Below are positions 1 through 6,674 of a stretch of DNA of 22,724 bases, in pieces. This stretch comes from a virus. The notes under the pieces were generated by a model, which saw only the letters and a list, made by a program, of their open reading frames with translations, searched no databases and was not told the origin of the DNA. Location: positions 1 through 22,724 of IMG/VR virus record IMGVR_UViG_3300034374_008408, one strand, 5' to 3'. The position numbers and the translations under genes are program-made. Within the stretch, counting starts at the first letter, position 1. Every line of letters starts with the position of its first letter.

Positions 1-180
1 CTTGAAGCTTTAAAGAAACTAAATATAAAAAGCCCTAATACTTCAAATAAAATAAAAGTTGCACCTGGATTATGGGTTACACCTGACAAACCTATTGAAA
101 ACGAAAAAGAAAAACAGGCTTTTATTGAGTATATGCAAATAAAATTTCAAAACCAATTAAAATACTTATGTCAGATTTAA
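1..180 (+). CDS. 3' end of an unknown protein (partial)
   Basis: The window opens inside a reading frame that runs 59 codons to a TAA. The visible tail is lysine-rich and hydrophilic, with a short stretch reading VAPGLWVTPDKP and a helical, Gln/Lys-rich end. Its stop lies 13 bases inside the next gene, which starts at 168; such an overlap suggests translational coupling in the same operon. The upstream part is outside the window, no family can be named, and I do not assign a function. Confidence 0.6.
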   Translation, partial: LEALKKLNIKSPNTSNKIKVAPGLWVTPDKPIENEKEKQAFIEYMQIKFQNQLKYLCQI

Positions 181-767
181 ACACGTTTGAAAGGAAAAGA
201 ATAAAACTTTCAAGGCTTTTATCAAATGAAGGCCAATTAAAAGGGGTACCAAAAAACCCGCGAATTATAAAGGATCAAAAATTTAAAGAATTATTAACGT
301 CTTTAGAAAAAAGGCCACAACAATTAGAACTTCAAGAACTTTTTGTTGTACCTTACAAAGAATCATTTGTTGTAATTGCTGGTAACATGAGATTAAAGGG
401 TTGTAAGGACCTAAAATTTAAAGACGTACCTTGTAAAATAATACCAGCTGAAACACCTGAAGAAGATTTAAGGGCTTACGCTATTTCAACAAATATTTCT
501 TACGGTGAATGGAGTTTTGACGACTTAGGCAACGAATGGGAAAGTTCTGAATTAAATTCTTTAGGGCTTAACGTTTGGGAAGAAAACAGCACAGAATTAG
601 AAGGAATTTATGAAGAAGAAGAAAAAAACGAAAAATCGGCAAACAAAAATAATTTTATTATTACTTTAGATTATACAGAAGAAGATTACACAAAAGTAGT
701 TACAGCCTTCGCAAAACACACAGAAACACGCGAACATGTTGTTTTTAAATTATTAGGTATTAAGTAA
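168..767 (+). CDS. ParB/Srx-fold N-terminal domain protein
   Basis: A 199-aa protein whose first ~110 residues look like the ParB N-terminal (ParB/Srx) fold: a lead segment with an N-P-R stretch (about 30-32), a helix, and the conserved GNMRLKG motif at 72-78, equivalent to the GxxRxxA box that contacts nucleotide in ParB proteins. The segment after it (VPCKII) fits the strand that follows this box. The C-terminal half is acidic (EEEEKNEK around 150) and then unknown; I see no clear helix-turn-helix, so this is not a full chromosome-type ParB. In phages such proteins often sit beside terminase or methylase genes and may have nuclease, CTPase or regulatory roles. Here it lies just upstream of the likely small terminase. 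Fold is fairly sure; role is inference. Confidence 0.7.
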   Translation: MSDLNTFERKRIKLSRLLSNEGQLKGVPKNPRIIKDQKFKELLTSLEKRPQQLELQELFVVPYKESFVVIAGNMRLKGCKDLKFKDVPCKIIPAETPEEDLRAYAISTNISYGEWSFDDLGNEWESSELNSLGLNVWEENSTELEGIYEEEEKNEKSANKNNFIITLDYTEEDYTKVVTAFAKHTETREHVVFKLLGIK

Positions 768-772
768 ACAAT

Positions 773-821
773 ATAAAATTCTGTATAAAACAATTATAAC
801 AATATAATATTTTGTATATTA
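773..821 (+). promoter_or_regulatory. Candidate promoter region before the small terminase
   Basis: This AT-rich gap has an ATAAAATTCTGTA 13-mer (773-785) that recurs exactly at 21738-21750, and a TATTTTG stretch (808-814) that resembles the Bacteroidota -7 box TAnnTTTG but is one base short. The start codon at 852 is about 37 bases further on. It is only a candidate because the -7 box does not match fully. Confidence 0.3.
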
Positions 822-851
822 CAACAATAACAACGAAAAAACAGCGAAAAT

Positions 852-1229
852 ATGCCAAATCCTGAAAATTTAATTGGTAAAGGCTTTGATTCAAGGCCTG
901 AAAACATTAATAAGAATGGCCGACCCCGTAAAAGCTTTGCTACAATCAACGCAAAATTAAAAAAACAAGGTGTTGAGCCTTTAACTAAAAAACAGCTGTT
1001 AGACTTCTATGAATTAGTATTTAACGCGACTGAAAAAGAATTAGTTGCTTTAAGGAATGACGAAGAAACGCCTTTTGTTATGAAAATGATAATACAGGAA
1101 TTAGGAAGCGCGGCAACACGTTCTAAGGCCTTACAGGATTATAGAAATTATATGTTTGCAGAAGTTGACACAGGACCCGAAATAAGAATTATTGGTTATG
1201 GTGAAACAAAGCAAATTGAAAGCAAATAA
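852..1229 (+). CDS. Probable terminase small subunit
   Basis: A 125-aa protein directly upstream of the terminase region. Its N-terminus (NPENLIGKGF...NINKNGRPRKS, about residues 3-28) has the Asn-Gly-Arg-Pro-Arg signature seen at the start of many phage small-terminase-like proteins (DUF5681-type N-terminus). A helical middle (LTKKQLLDFYELV, then FVMKMIIQELGSAATRS) follows, as expected for a DNA-binding oligomer that recognises the packaging site. The large subunit follows after a two-gene insert. There is no strong motif that is unique to small terminases, so the call rests on the N-terminal signature, size and position. The stop codon overlaps the first base pairs of the tandem palindrome at 1228. 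Confidence 0.6.
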   Translation: MPNPENLIGKGFDSRPENINKNGRPRKSFATINAKLKKQGVEPLTKKQLLDFYELVFNATEKELVALRNDEETPFVMKMIIQELGSAATRSKALQDYRNYMFAEVDTGPEIRIIGYGETKQIESK

Positions 1230-1263
1230 CACAAAAAAAAGTGTTAACACAAAAAAAAGTGTT
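1228..1263 (+). repeat. Tandem pair of palindromic repeats (AACAC-A8-GTGTT)
   Basis: Two perfect 18-base copies of AACAC-A8-GTGTT stand head to tail (1228-1245 and 1246-1263). Each can form a 5-bp stem with an 8-A loop, and the junction makes the palindrome GTGTTAACAC (1241-1250). The last base is also the first base of the TACATTTG promoter box, so the repeat is well placed to be an operator for the next gene. The first base pairs overlap the stop codon of the upstream gene. Confidence 0.8.
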
Positions 1264-1270
1264 ACATTTG
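1263..1270 (+). promoter_or_regulatory. TACATTTG -7 promoter box
   Basis: Matches the Bacteroidota -7 consensus TAnnTTTG and ends exactly four bases before the ATG at 1275, so the predicted transcript starts at or next to the start codon. It abuts the tandem palindrome. No clear -33 TTG element is seen. Confidence 0.6.
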
Positions 1271-1274
1271 TTTT

Positions 1275-1853
1275 ATGAAAATCAAAAGAAATACAAAGGC
1301 TATATATTTAATTGAAAATATGGAAAATGGCCGTATAAAAATTGGGGTTTCTGACAACCCTTCAAAAAGAATAAAAAGTTTAATGTCTCAAGGTGGGTGT
1401 TTAATGACATTAAGATATGAAAGCCACCAAATAACAAACTTTTCAAAAATAGAATCAGACCTACATTCAATGTTTGTTGAAAGTAGATTTGTTGGCGAAT
1501 GGTTTAATATTGATTTAAAAGAGGCTAAAAACGCTGTCAAAAGACTTGTTAAAAATAGGCATGATTGCCTAATAATAAGACATTTTGAAGAAGGTAAGCC
1601 AATTGGTGAAATAGCAAAGTTCAATAATGTTTCAAGAACAGCAATTGTAAATTACTTATTAAGTAAAGGTTTTAGGCCTAAAGATAGGAACGGTAAAACA
1701 GCAAAAAAGATTGTTTACAAACCAGCAGAGCCTTATAATGTTGAAAGTTCAATTAGTAATGATAAAATTGCAAAAATGGTCGAATTAAACAATAAAAAAA
1801 TTGCAGAAAAAAGAAGTAAAATCAATAAATTAAAAAATGAAAAACCAGCATAA
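1275..1853 (+). CDS. GIY-YIG-type (T5orf172/MUG113-like) nuclease-domain protein with HTH
   Basis: A 192-aa protein with an N-terminal module of the T5orf172/MUG113 branch of the GIY-YIG nuclease superfamily: IYLI (10-13) then IKIGVS (21-26) as the two core strands, Arg32 in the NPSKRIKSL helix, Glu60 and His64 in the IESDLH helix, and the EWF strand (75-77). A helix-turn-helix-like segment follows (about 105-132, EGKPIGEIAKFNNVSRTAIV), then a very basic tail. This domain order is what a DNA-binding nuclease of the homing-endonuclease kind would have. It lies between the terminase subunits, has its own promoter, and overlaps the next small gene by 17 bases. Catalysis is inferred from family resemblance only; a regulator role is also possible. 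Confidence 0.7.
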   Translation: MKIKRNTKAIYLIENMENGRIKIGVSDNPSKRIKSLMSQGGCLMTLRYESHQITNFSKIESDLHSMFVESRFVGEWFNIDLKEAKNAVKRLVKNRHDCLIIRHFEEGKPIGEIAKFNNVSRTAIVNYLLSKGFRPKDRNGKTAKKIVYKPAEPYNVESSISNDKIAKMVELNNKKIAEKRSKINKLKNEKPA

Positions 1854-2010
1854 AAGGAAAAAAGTAAAGATTTATAATGATACTGAAGAAAAAGAATTTA
1901 ATTCAATTGGTGAAGTAGCTGAATATTTAAAGTGTAATATTTCAACAGTTTCTAAGGTCCTGAACTTTCACGCTAATACAGTAAAAGGCTATAAAGCTGA
2001 ATTTATATAA
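1837..2010 (+). CDS. Small NUMOD1-like DNA-binding domain protein
   Basis: A 57-aa frame that begins with an ATG inside the end of the GIY-YIG gene and ends on the TAA immediately before the terminase ATG. After a basic start, it reads KIYNDTEEKEFNSIGEVAEY followed by an HTH-like helix (CNISTVSKVL) and the KGYKAEFI end. That is the layout of a NUMOD1 module, the helix-turn-helix repeat attached to the ends of many homing endonucleases. Here it stands alone, so the endonuclease may be split, or this may be a remnant of a fused C-terminus. No frameshift that would join it simply to the upstream gene is obvious. Good match by motif, function inferred. Confidence 0.7.
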   Translation: MKNQHKRKKVKIYNDTEEKEFNSIGEVAEYLKCNISTVSKVLNFHANTVKGYKAEFI

Positions 2011-3390
2011 ATGTCACAACTAATAAAAATAAACCCCAATTTATTTAACCCGCTTTATTGGCATATTTTAGACGTTTTAAAAGATCCTGAAATTAGGCAC
2101 GTTTATATTTACGGGGGGTCTTCAGCGGCCAAAACTTATTCTTTGGCACAGGCTTTAATGATTGAGGGCGAAAAACAGCAATTTAATTCAATTATATTTA
2201 GAAAAGAACAGGCTTCAATTAATGATACTATTTACAACGATTTTAAAGAGATTGACGAAAAATTTGAATTAGAAAACAAACTTCAATTATTTTTAATAAA
2301 ATTAGCATCAAATAATGTTATAAGATTCAGAGGTATTGACAAAAGTGGAAAAGTAAAAGGGTTAAAAGGCTATAAAAAAATATTATTAGATGAATTAGAC
2401 CACTTTAAAAAGGACGACTTTAAAGAACTTAGAAGACGTTTAAGGGGTGAAGACGGCCAACAGATATTTTATACATGGAATCCAATAAGTAAAGAACATT
2501 GGGTAAAAGAAGACTTAATTGATAAAGAAGATTGGTTAAAATTACCTTTAGAAGTTCCAGGACCTTCAGAATTTACTTCATTAAGTCATAAATCAGGTAA
2601 ATGGATTAATAAAAGAGGTGATTCAATACTTATTAAAACTAATTATTTAGATAATTATTGGGTAAGTGGACACCCTGACGAAAATTTTGGGCGATATGAT
2701 AAGCACGTAATACAGGAATTTGAAAACATGAAGATTTTAGATCCTGAAGATTATAAAATATACGCGTGGGGCGAATGGGGTACGCCTAAAGTTGATAGCC
2801 CTTATATTACACAATTTGAAGACGCTAAACATATAAGCGAAAAGGCTGTATTTAATCAAAATATGCAATTTATTATAAGTTTTGATTTTAATATTGATAA
2901 TACAACCTGTTTATTTGCTCACGTTGGCCATGATTATATTCACTTCTTTGACGAAATGGCCGCGCCTGATTTACCACAATTATTAGAAAAGATTAAGTTT
3001 AAATATAATAAATTTTTAGTCAATTGTATTATTACAGGTGATAATTCAGGAAATAACAGAACCCATTTAATTAGTGATAAGATGAACAGTTACAGAATGA
3101 TTAAAAACCTTCTGAACATAACCCAAACACAATTAAAAGTTGTTGTAAACCCAACACACAAAGAAAATAGGGTTACTTGTAATACAATTTTAGCCTTTCA
3201 TCCAAACGTATTATTTAACCCGCGTTGTGAACATACGATTTATGACCTTAAAAATGTTGAATGTGATTCAGAACAAAGAATTATTAAAAAAGATAGGTCA
3301 ATTGCTAACCAAAAAGCGGATCATTTTGATACTTTAAGATATATCTTAAACAGATTTAAAAGGAAATGGGTAAAAGATTACAGAAATTAA
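2011..3390 (+). CDS. terL: Terminase large subunit (packaging ATPase and nuclease)
   Basis: The DNA-packaging motor that docks on the portal, pumps genome DNA into the procapsid and cuts concatemers. The 459-aa protein has the usual length. The ATPase half shows a P-loop-like GGSSAAKT (35-42), where Ala replaces the usual Gly before Lys-Thr, and a Walker B segment ILLDELD (about 124-130). The coupling region TWNP is at about 155-158. The RNase H-fold nuclease half shows an FDFN acid (about 291-294), GDNSG (about 343-347), and a final acidic HFDTLRYIL helix near the C-terminus. These match the PBSX/Terminase_3 family. The gene starts right after the stop of the NUMOD1-like gene. Confidence 0.93.
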   Translation: MSQLIKINPNLFNPLYWHILDVLKDPEIRHVYIYGGSSAAKTYSLAQALMIEGEKQQFNSIIFRKEQASINDTIYNDFKEIDEKFELENKLQLFLIKLASNNVIRFRGIDKSGKVKGLKGYKKILLDELDHFKKDDFKELRRRLRGEDGQQIFYTWNPISKEHWVKEDLIDKEDWLKLPLEVPGPSEFTSLSHKSGKWINKRGDSILIKTNYLDNYWVSGHPDENFGRYDKHVIQEFENMKILDPEDYKIYAWGEWGTPKVDSPYITQFEDAKHISEKAVFNQNMQFIISFDFNIDNTTCLFAHVGHDYIHFFDEMAAPDLPQLLEKIKFKYNKFLVNCIITGDNSGNNRTHLISDKMNSYRMIKNLLNITQTQLKVVVNPTHKENRVTCNTILAFHPNVLFNPRCEHTIYDLKNVECDSEQRIIKKDRSIANQKADHFDTLRYILNRFKRKWVKDYRN

Positions 3391-3400
3391 TATTTTTTTT

Positions 3401-3408
3401 TATCTTTA
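3401..3408 (+). promoter_or_regulatory. Possible promoter box TATCTTTA before the methyltransferase
   Basis: Seven of eight positions match TAnnTTTG, in the 43-base gap after terL and after a run of nine T. It would give a leader of about 20 bases before the ATG at 3434. Weak evidence. Confidence 0.3.
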
Positions 3409-3433
3409 TAGCGTAACATTAAAAACTTAAAAA

Positions 3434-4087
3434 ATGAAAGTAACAGATAAAATAACAATAACAAACGAAGATAATATTGAGTTAATGGCACGTTATCCAG
3501 ATAACTACTTTGATTTAGCAATAGTTGATCCTCCTTATGGCTATGGAAAAAAAGAAACGGCTATATTAAATTTTAGAATGGAGAAACAAGAGAAAGAATG
3601 GAATATTGCACCGAATGATGAATATTTTAAAGAATTGTTTAGAGTTTCAAAAAATCAAATCATTTGGGGTGGTAATTACTTTCCATTTATTTGGGGGTTT
3701 GGTGGTAGGTGTTTTATTTATTGGCATAAAGGAAATCCAGTTCCAAATTTTGCAGATGGTGAATTAGCTTGGACATCTTTTGATAAAAATGCACAAACTT
3801 TTGATTACAGATATTACGGTAATTTGCAAGGCAATACAAGTGCTGAAAAGAAACATCATCCAACACAAAAACCAGTTAGACTTTATGAGTGGCTATTGGA
3901 TAACTATGCTAAAGAAAATGATAAAATATTAGATACTCATTTAGGAAGCGGAAGTATTGCAATAGCTTGTCATAATAGAGGCTTTGAATTAACGGCTTGT
4001 GAGTTAGATAAAGACTATTTTGAGGCCTCAATTAAAAGAATTAAAAACCACGTTTCACAAATTACAATTTTTGATTGTGGGGCTTAA
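3434..4087 (+). CDS. Beta-class DNA methyltransferase (likely N6-adenine)
   Basis: A 217-aa SAM-dependent DNA methylase. Motif IV DPPY (32-35) comes before the SAM-binding motif I DTHLGSGS (167-174), the order that defines the beta class. HHPTQKPV (141-148) is the usual stretch before motif I in this class. DPPY is typical of N6-adenine enzymes, though N4-cytosine cannot be excluded. It is short and has little room for a separate target-recognition domain. No restriction gene is beside it, so a role in protecting phage DNA or marking it for packaging fits best. Asp is coded almost only by GAT, whereas neighbouring genes mix GAC and GAT, and GACG, common elsewhere in the window, seems absent, hinting at separate acquisition. 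Confidence 0.9.
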   Translation: MKVTDKITITNEDNIELMARYPDNYFDLAIVDPPYGYGKKETAILNFRMEKQEKEWNIAPNDEYFKELFRVSKNQIIWGGNYFPFIWGFGGRCFIYWHKGNPVPNFADGELAWTSFDKNAQTFDYRYYGNLQGNTSAEKKHHPTQKPVRLYEWLLDNYAKENDKILDTHLGSGSIAIACHNRGFELTACELDKDYFEASIKRIKNHVSQITIFDCGA

Positions 4088-4101
4088 AACAAAATTATTA
4101 C

Positions 4102-4109
4102 TATATTTG
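4102..4109 (+). promoter_or_regulatory. TATATTTG -7 promoter box
   Basis: Perfect TAnnTTTG match ending four bases before the ATG at 4114, predicting a leaderless transcript for the sugar-modification cassette. TTG triplets at 4071-4077 lie at roughly the distance of a -33 element, slightly long. Confidence 0.65.
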
Positions 4110-4113
4110 TTAA

Positions 4114-4590
4114 ATGTTTGAAGTAGGAATAAATACATTAATTCACCCAACAGCCGAAATTGAAAGGACTGTTTCAATAGGTGATAATTGCAAAATTGGT
4201 AAAGGCACAGTAATTAGGCGAAATGTCGAAATACGTGACAATGTTGAAATTGGTGAAAACTGTTATATTGATTCAGGCGTTATTATTACAGGTAATGCAA
4301 AAATTGGAAATAATGTAACACTTAGAAACTTAGTAGTTGTTGCAAGGGGTTCAGTTATTGGTAACGGTTCATTTTTAGCACCCCGCGTAATGTTTAACAA
4401 CCTTGACGAAGTTCAAAATTCTGTAGGTGGTGCAATAGTTGGCGAAAATTGTTTTATAGGAACAAACACAGTCTTACAGCATGGAATTATTATTGCTGAT
4501 GAAGTTAAAATTGGTTCAATGTCGTTAGTAACCAAAGATATTAGCGAAAAAGGAATTTATTTTGGATGTCCAGCGAAAAAACAAAGTTAA
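4114..4590 (+). CDS. Left-handed beta-helix acyltransferase (WbbJ/LpxD-type)
   Basis: A 158-aa hexapeptide-repeat protein. From about residue 10 to 140 it is built from [LIV]-G-x4 turns (IGDNCKIGKGTVI, IRDNVEIGENCYI, IGNNV, IVGENCFIGTNTVL), the signature of the left-handed parallel beta-helix of trimeric acyltransferases. The end (SLVTKDISEKGIYFGCPAK) is the usual closing motif of sugar O- or N-acetyltransferases such as the WbbJ group. It likely acylates a nucleotide sugar or glycan in the cytoplasm. It is first in a row of carbohydrate genes. Substrate cannot be told from sequence. Confidence 0.85.
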   Translation: MFEVGINTLIHPTAEIERTVSIGDNCKIGKGTVIRRNVEIRDNVEIGENCYIDSGVIITGNAKIGNNVTLRNLVVVARGSVIGNGSFLAPRVMFNNLDEVQNSVGGAIVGENCFIGTNTVLQHGIIIADEVKIGSMSLVTKDISEKGIYFGCPAKKQS

Positions 4591-4769
4591 AAAAAGATTC
4601 AGAAAAGTTAAGTTCATTATGTAATTTAAGGCCTGACGAAACTTTACTTTTATTAAGCAAATTACCTAAAAAATATTATAAAACAGGCGCTATAATTATT
4701 CACGCGCTATCTAATAAAGGTTATCAAAGTTTAGATATATTACTAATCATTAATAAATTAAAAGACTAA
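4566..4769 (+). CDS. Small hypothetical protein in the sugar cassette
   Basis: A 67-aa protein that starts 25 bases before the end of the first acyltransferase and whose TAA overlaps the next ATG (TAATG). It is basic and serine-rich at the start and then helical (DETLLLLSKLPKKYYKTGAIIIHALSNKG). I recognise no family. The tight overlaps on both sides suggest a real, coupled gene. Confidence 0.55.
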   Translation: MSSEKTKLKKDSEKLSSLCNLRPDETLLLLSKLPKKYYKTGAIIIHALSNKGYQSLDILLIINKLKD

Positions 4770-5332
4770 TGGAGTTAACAAACAGACAAAAATTTTGTTT
4801 AAAAATGAGGGAATTTTTTAGACCTTCAATAAATGTTGTTTTGCCTCAATGGGTTAGAATTGGCCGCAACGTACATATTGAACAAAACGTTGTTTTTTCT
4901 TATCATGGTTTAGGCGCTGAAAAAATAAAAGATGAATGGCTTTTAATACCTCACGCGGGACATATTTTAATTGGCGACAATGTAACAATATTAGATTCAG
5001 CAATAATAATGAGAGCAACAAAAACAGTTACTTCAATTGGTCCAGGATCAATAATTGGAGTAAAAGCCCATATTGGCCACAATGTTTATATTGGTCCAGG
5101 TTGTTTAATTGGTTCAGGTTGTTTAATTGGCGGGTCTGTAATAATAGAAAAAGACGTTGAAATTGGGGCGGGTGCAATTATAAGAAACAAAGTTAAAATT
5201 GGAAAGGGTGCAAAGATAGGTTTGGGGGCTGTTGTTGTTAAAGATGTAAAAGAGGGTGAAACTGTTGCGGGTTGTCCAGCAAAACCACTTACAAAAAAAG
5301 AATTAGAACAAACAGATAAATTTTTATTATAA
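4769..5332 (+). CDS. Second left-handed beta-helix acyltransferase
   Basis: A 187-aa hexapeptide-repeat acyltransferase, distinct from the one at 4114. A helical N-terminus (about 1-25) leads into beta-helix turns (IGRNVHI, IGDNVTI, then a long unbroken run of I-G-x4 from about 90 to 165) and the closing V-x-G-C-P-A-K-P motif at about 165-172, followed by a short C-terminal helix. It looks like LpxD/WbbJ-type sugar acyltransferases. Two adjacent hexapeptide repeats (IGPGCL, IGSGCL) come from a nearly perfect 18-base DNA duplication at 5090-5125. Starts on the TAATG overlap with the gene before it. Confidence 0.85.
   Translation: MELTNRQKFCLKMREFFRPSINVVLPQWVRIGRNVHIEQNVVFSYHGLGAEKIKDEWLLIPHAGHILIGDNVTILDSAIIMRATKTVTSIGPGSIIGVKAHIGHNVYIGPGCLIGSGCLIGGSVIIEKDVEIGAGAIIRNKVKIGKGAKIGLGAVVVKDVKEGETVAGCPAKPLTKKELEQTDKFLL
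5090..5125 (+). repeat. 18-base tandem duplication encoding two beta-helix hexapeptides
   Basis: Copies 5090-5107 and 5108-5125 differ at one base, and each encodes one hexapeptide turn of the acyltransferase. Because 18 bases is exactly one hexapeptide, gain or loss of a copy keeps the frame. Confidence 0.75.
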
Positions 5333-5348
5333 ACTAAAACAAAAAAAC

Positions 5349-5507
5349 ATGAATTTAATTTTAATAGTAGTAAGTATCATTTTATTAATTATTATTTTGA
5401 CTTTGCCAAGTAAGTTGAATAAGATAATGAAAAACCAAACTAATTTAGACAAAAAACTTGACATTATTTCTAAGAATCAGGGAGTAATTGAAAAGAAAAT
5501 TAAGTAA
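5349..5507 (+). CDS. Small single-pass membrane protein (52 aa)
   Basis: An ATG frame with one very hydrophobic N-terminal segment (about residues 2-19, nearly all L, I and V) followed by a basic stretch and a polar, probably coiled-coil tail rich in Lys, Asn and Ile. This is an N-in or N-anchored membrane peptide with a cytoplasmic or periplasmic helix; I cannot say which. Proteins of this shape include small holin-like, spanin-like or membrane-anchor peptides, but no motif decides it. It ends one base before the ATG of the deacetylase-like gene. Confidence 0.6.
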   Translation: MNLILIVVSIILLIIILTLPSKLNKIMKNQTNLDKKLDIISKNQGVIEKKIK

Positions 5508-5508
5508 T

Positions 5509-6108
5509 ATGAACAAACAATTATATAAAAAACTATTACAGGGCTATTTAAAAGACGGTTTTAAATTCGTTTTATTTAATGAGTTTGACCCAAAGAAGGA
5601 AAAACAAATAATTCTAAGGCATGACGTTGATTTTTCTGTTGAATACGCTTTAGAAATGGCAAATATTGAAGCTGGTTTAGGAATTAAAGCAAGTTATTTC
5701 TTTTTAACACACAGTCTTTACAATTGGCACACAATAGACTTTTCAGACTTTAAGGGTTTAGGTCATTATACGGGGTTACATATAGATTTTAATTGCCCTA
5801 TTGAAATTGATGAAAAAACGTTTAAAAATATTTATTCTATTCATAGGCCAACAAAAGAACATTTAAACACAGATAAACCTTTTTCAACTTATAACAAAAA
5901 ATTCTTTACTGATATTTTTTATACTTCAGATTCAGGGTATAAAGAGCCAAAAACTATAACTGAAAACAGTCAGTTGTTAATTCATCCTATTTGGTGGATG
6001 ACAAGAAAAGGCGATATAAATATGAAGCTTAAAGAATGGCAAAAATTAGAGGCTAAAAAAACAAACGAATATATTAGTGAAAACATTAAAAAAGAGTTGT
6101 TAAAATGA
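5509..6108 (+). CDS. Polysaccharide-deacetylase-like protein (NodB/CE4 fold)
   Basis: A 199-aa protein; I chose the ATG at 5509, one base after the upstream stop, over the in-frame TTG at 5488 inside the previous gene. The RHDVD motif (37-41) following a beta strand is the first metal/catalytic motif of carbohydrate esterase family 4-like deacetylases, with GIKASYFF (58-65) as the next strand. Further candidate metal or catalytic histidines are in GLHID (H91), SIHRP (H112) and LIHPIWW (H159). This family removes acetyl or other groups from sugars. It is on the short side for the family. With two acyltransferases next door, it fits N-acyl exchange on an amino sugar, which is inference. Confidence 0.75.
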   Translation: MNKQLYKKLLQGYLKDGFKFVLFNEFDPKKEKQIILRHDVDFSVEYALEMANIEAGLGIKASYFFLTHSLYNWHTIDFSDFKGLGHYTGLHIDFNCPIEIDEKTFKNIYSIHRPTKEHLNTDKPFSTYNKKFFTDIFYTSDSGYKEPKTITENSQLLIHPIWWMTRKGDINMKLKEWQKLEAKKTNEYISENIKKELLK

Positions 6109-6674
6109 ATAAAAGAGAACTAAAAGAAGACTTTTATGACAATGCTTATATTGATTCTAAAAAATATAATAGTCATTATAAAAAAACGCCTTACTTTAAA
6201 GACTTATGGCCTTTTGTTTTATCTAAGCTTAACAAAGAAAAAGACATTATTGCTGACTTTGGTTGTGGTCCTGGTCAATTTCCTAATTATTTAGTTGATG
6301 AAGGCTTTAAATTGTCTTATGGTACAGACTTTTCAGAAGTAGCAATTGAAAAAAGTAAAGAATTGTTACCTGAACACAAATTTTATGTTTGTGATATGTA
6401 TAAAAAAGACACTTATACTAAACACAAATACAATACAGCGATTTGTTTAGAGGTTTTAGAACACCTAACAAACGATTTTAAGTTTTTCGAGTATTTACCT
6501 AAAGGATGCAAAATAATTGTTTCTGTGCCAAATTTTGACAGTATTTCACACGTTAGATATTTTAAGGACCTAAACGAAGTAAAGAAACGTTATAAGGATC
6601 AAATGAAAATTCAAGGTGGCAAAACAATTTACTTAGGTAACAAACAAATTTTTATATTATTCGGGACTAAATGA
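6105..6674 (+). CDS. SAM-dependent methyltransferase (class I)
   Basis: A 189-aa Rossmann-fold methylase, of the Methyltransf_11/23 type. The SAM-binding motif DFGCGPG lies at 51-57, an acid that would bind the ribose is in GTDFSE (about 73-78), and LEVLEHL (115-121) is the typical post-motif II segment. Its substrate is not DNA by motif: there is no DPPY or NPPY. In a run of glycan enzymes, methylation of a sugar (a common terminal cap) is the likeliest role, though a small-molecule or protein target is possible. Starts by ATGA overlap with the deacetylase gene and overlaps the next gene the same way. Confidence 0.85.
   Translation: MNKRELKEDFYDNAYIDSKKYNSHYKKTPYFKDLWPFVLSKLNKEKDIIADFGCGPGQFPNYLVDEGFKLSYGTDFSEVAIEKSKELLPEHKFYVCDMYKKDTYTKHKYNTAICLEVLEHLTNDFKFFEYLPKGCKIIVSVPNFDSISHVRYFKDLNEVKKRYKDQMKIQGGKTIYLGNKQIFILFGTK

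Noticed and set aside
3391-3400. T run after terL as a terminator
   Set aside because: There is no stem in front of it; it looks like the AT-rich promoter region of the methyltransferase.
4936-5160. Alternative + frame of 74 aa inside the second acyltransferase
   Set aside because: Repetitive Asn/Trp/Phe-rich translation of the hexapeptide DNA; the beta-helix frame explains it.
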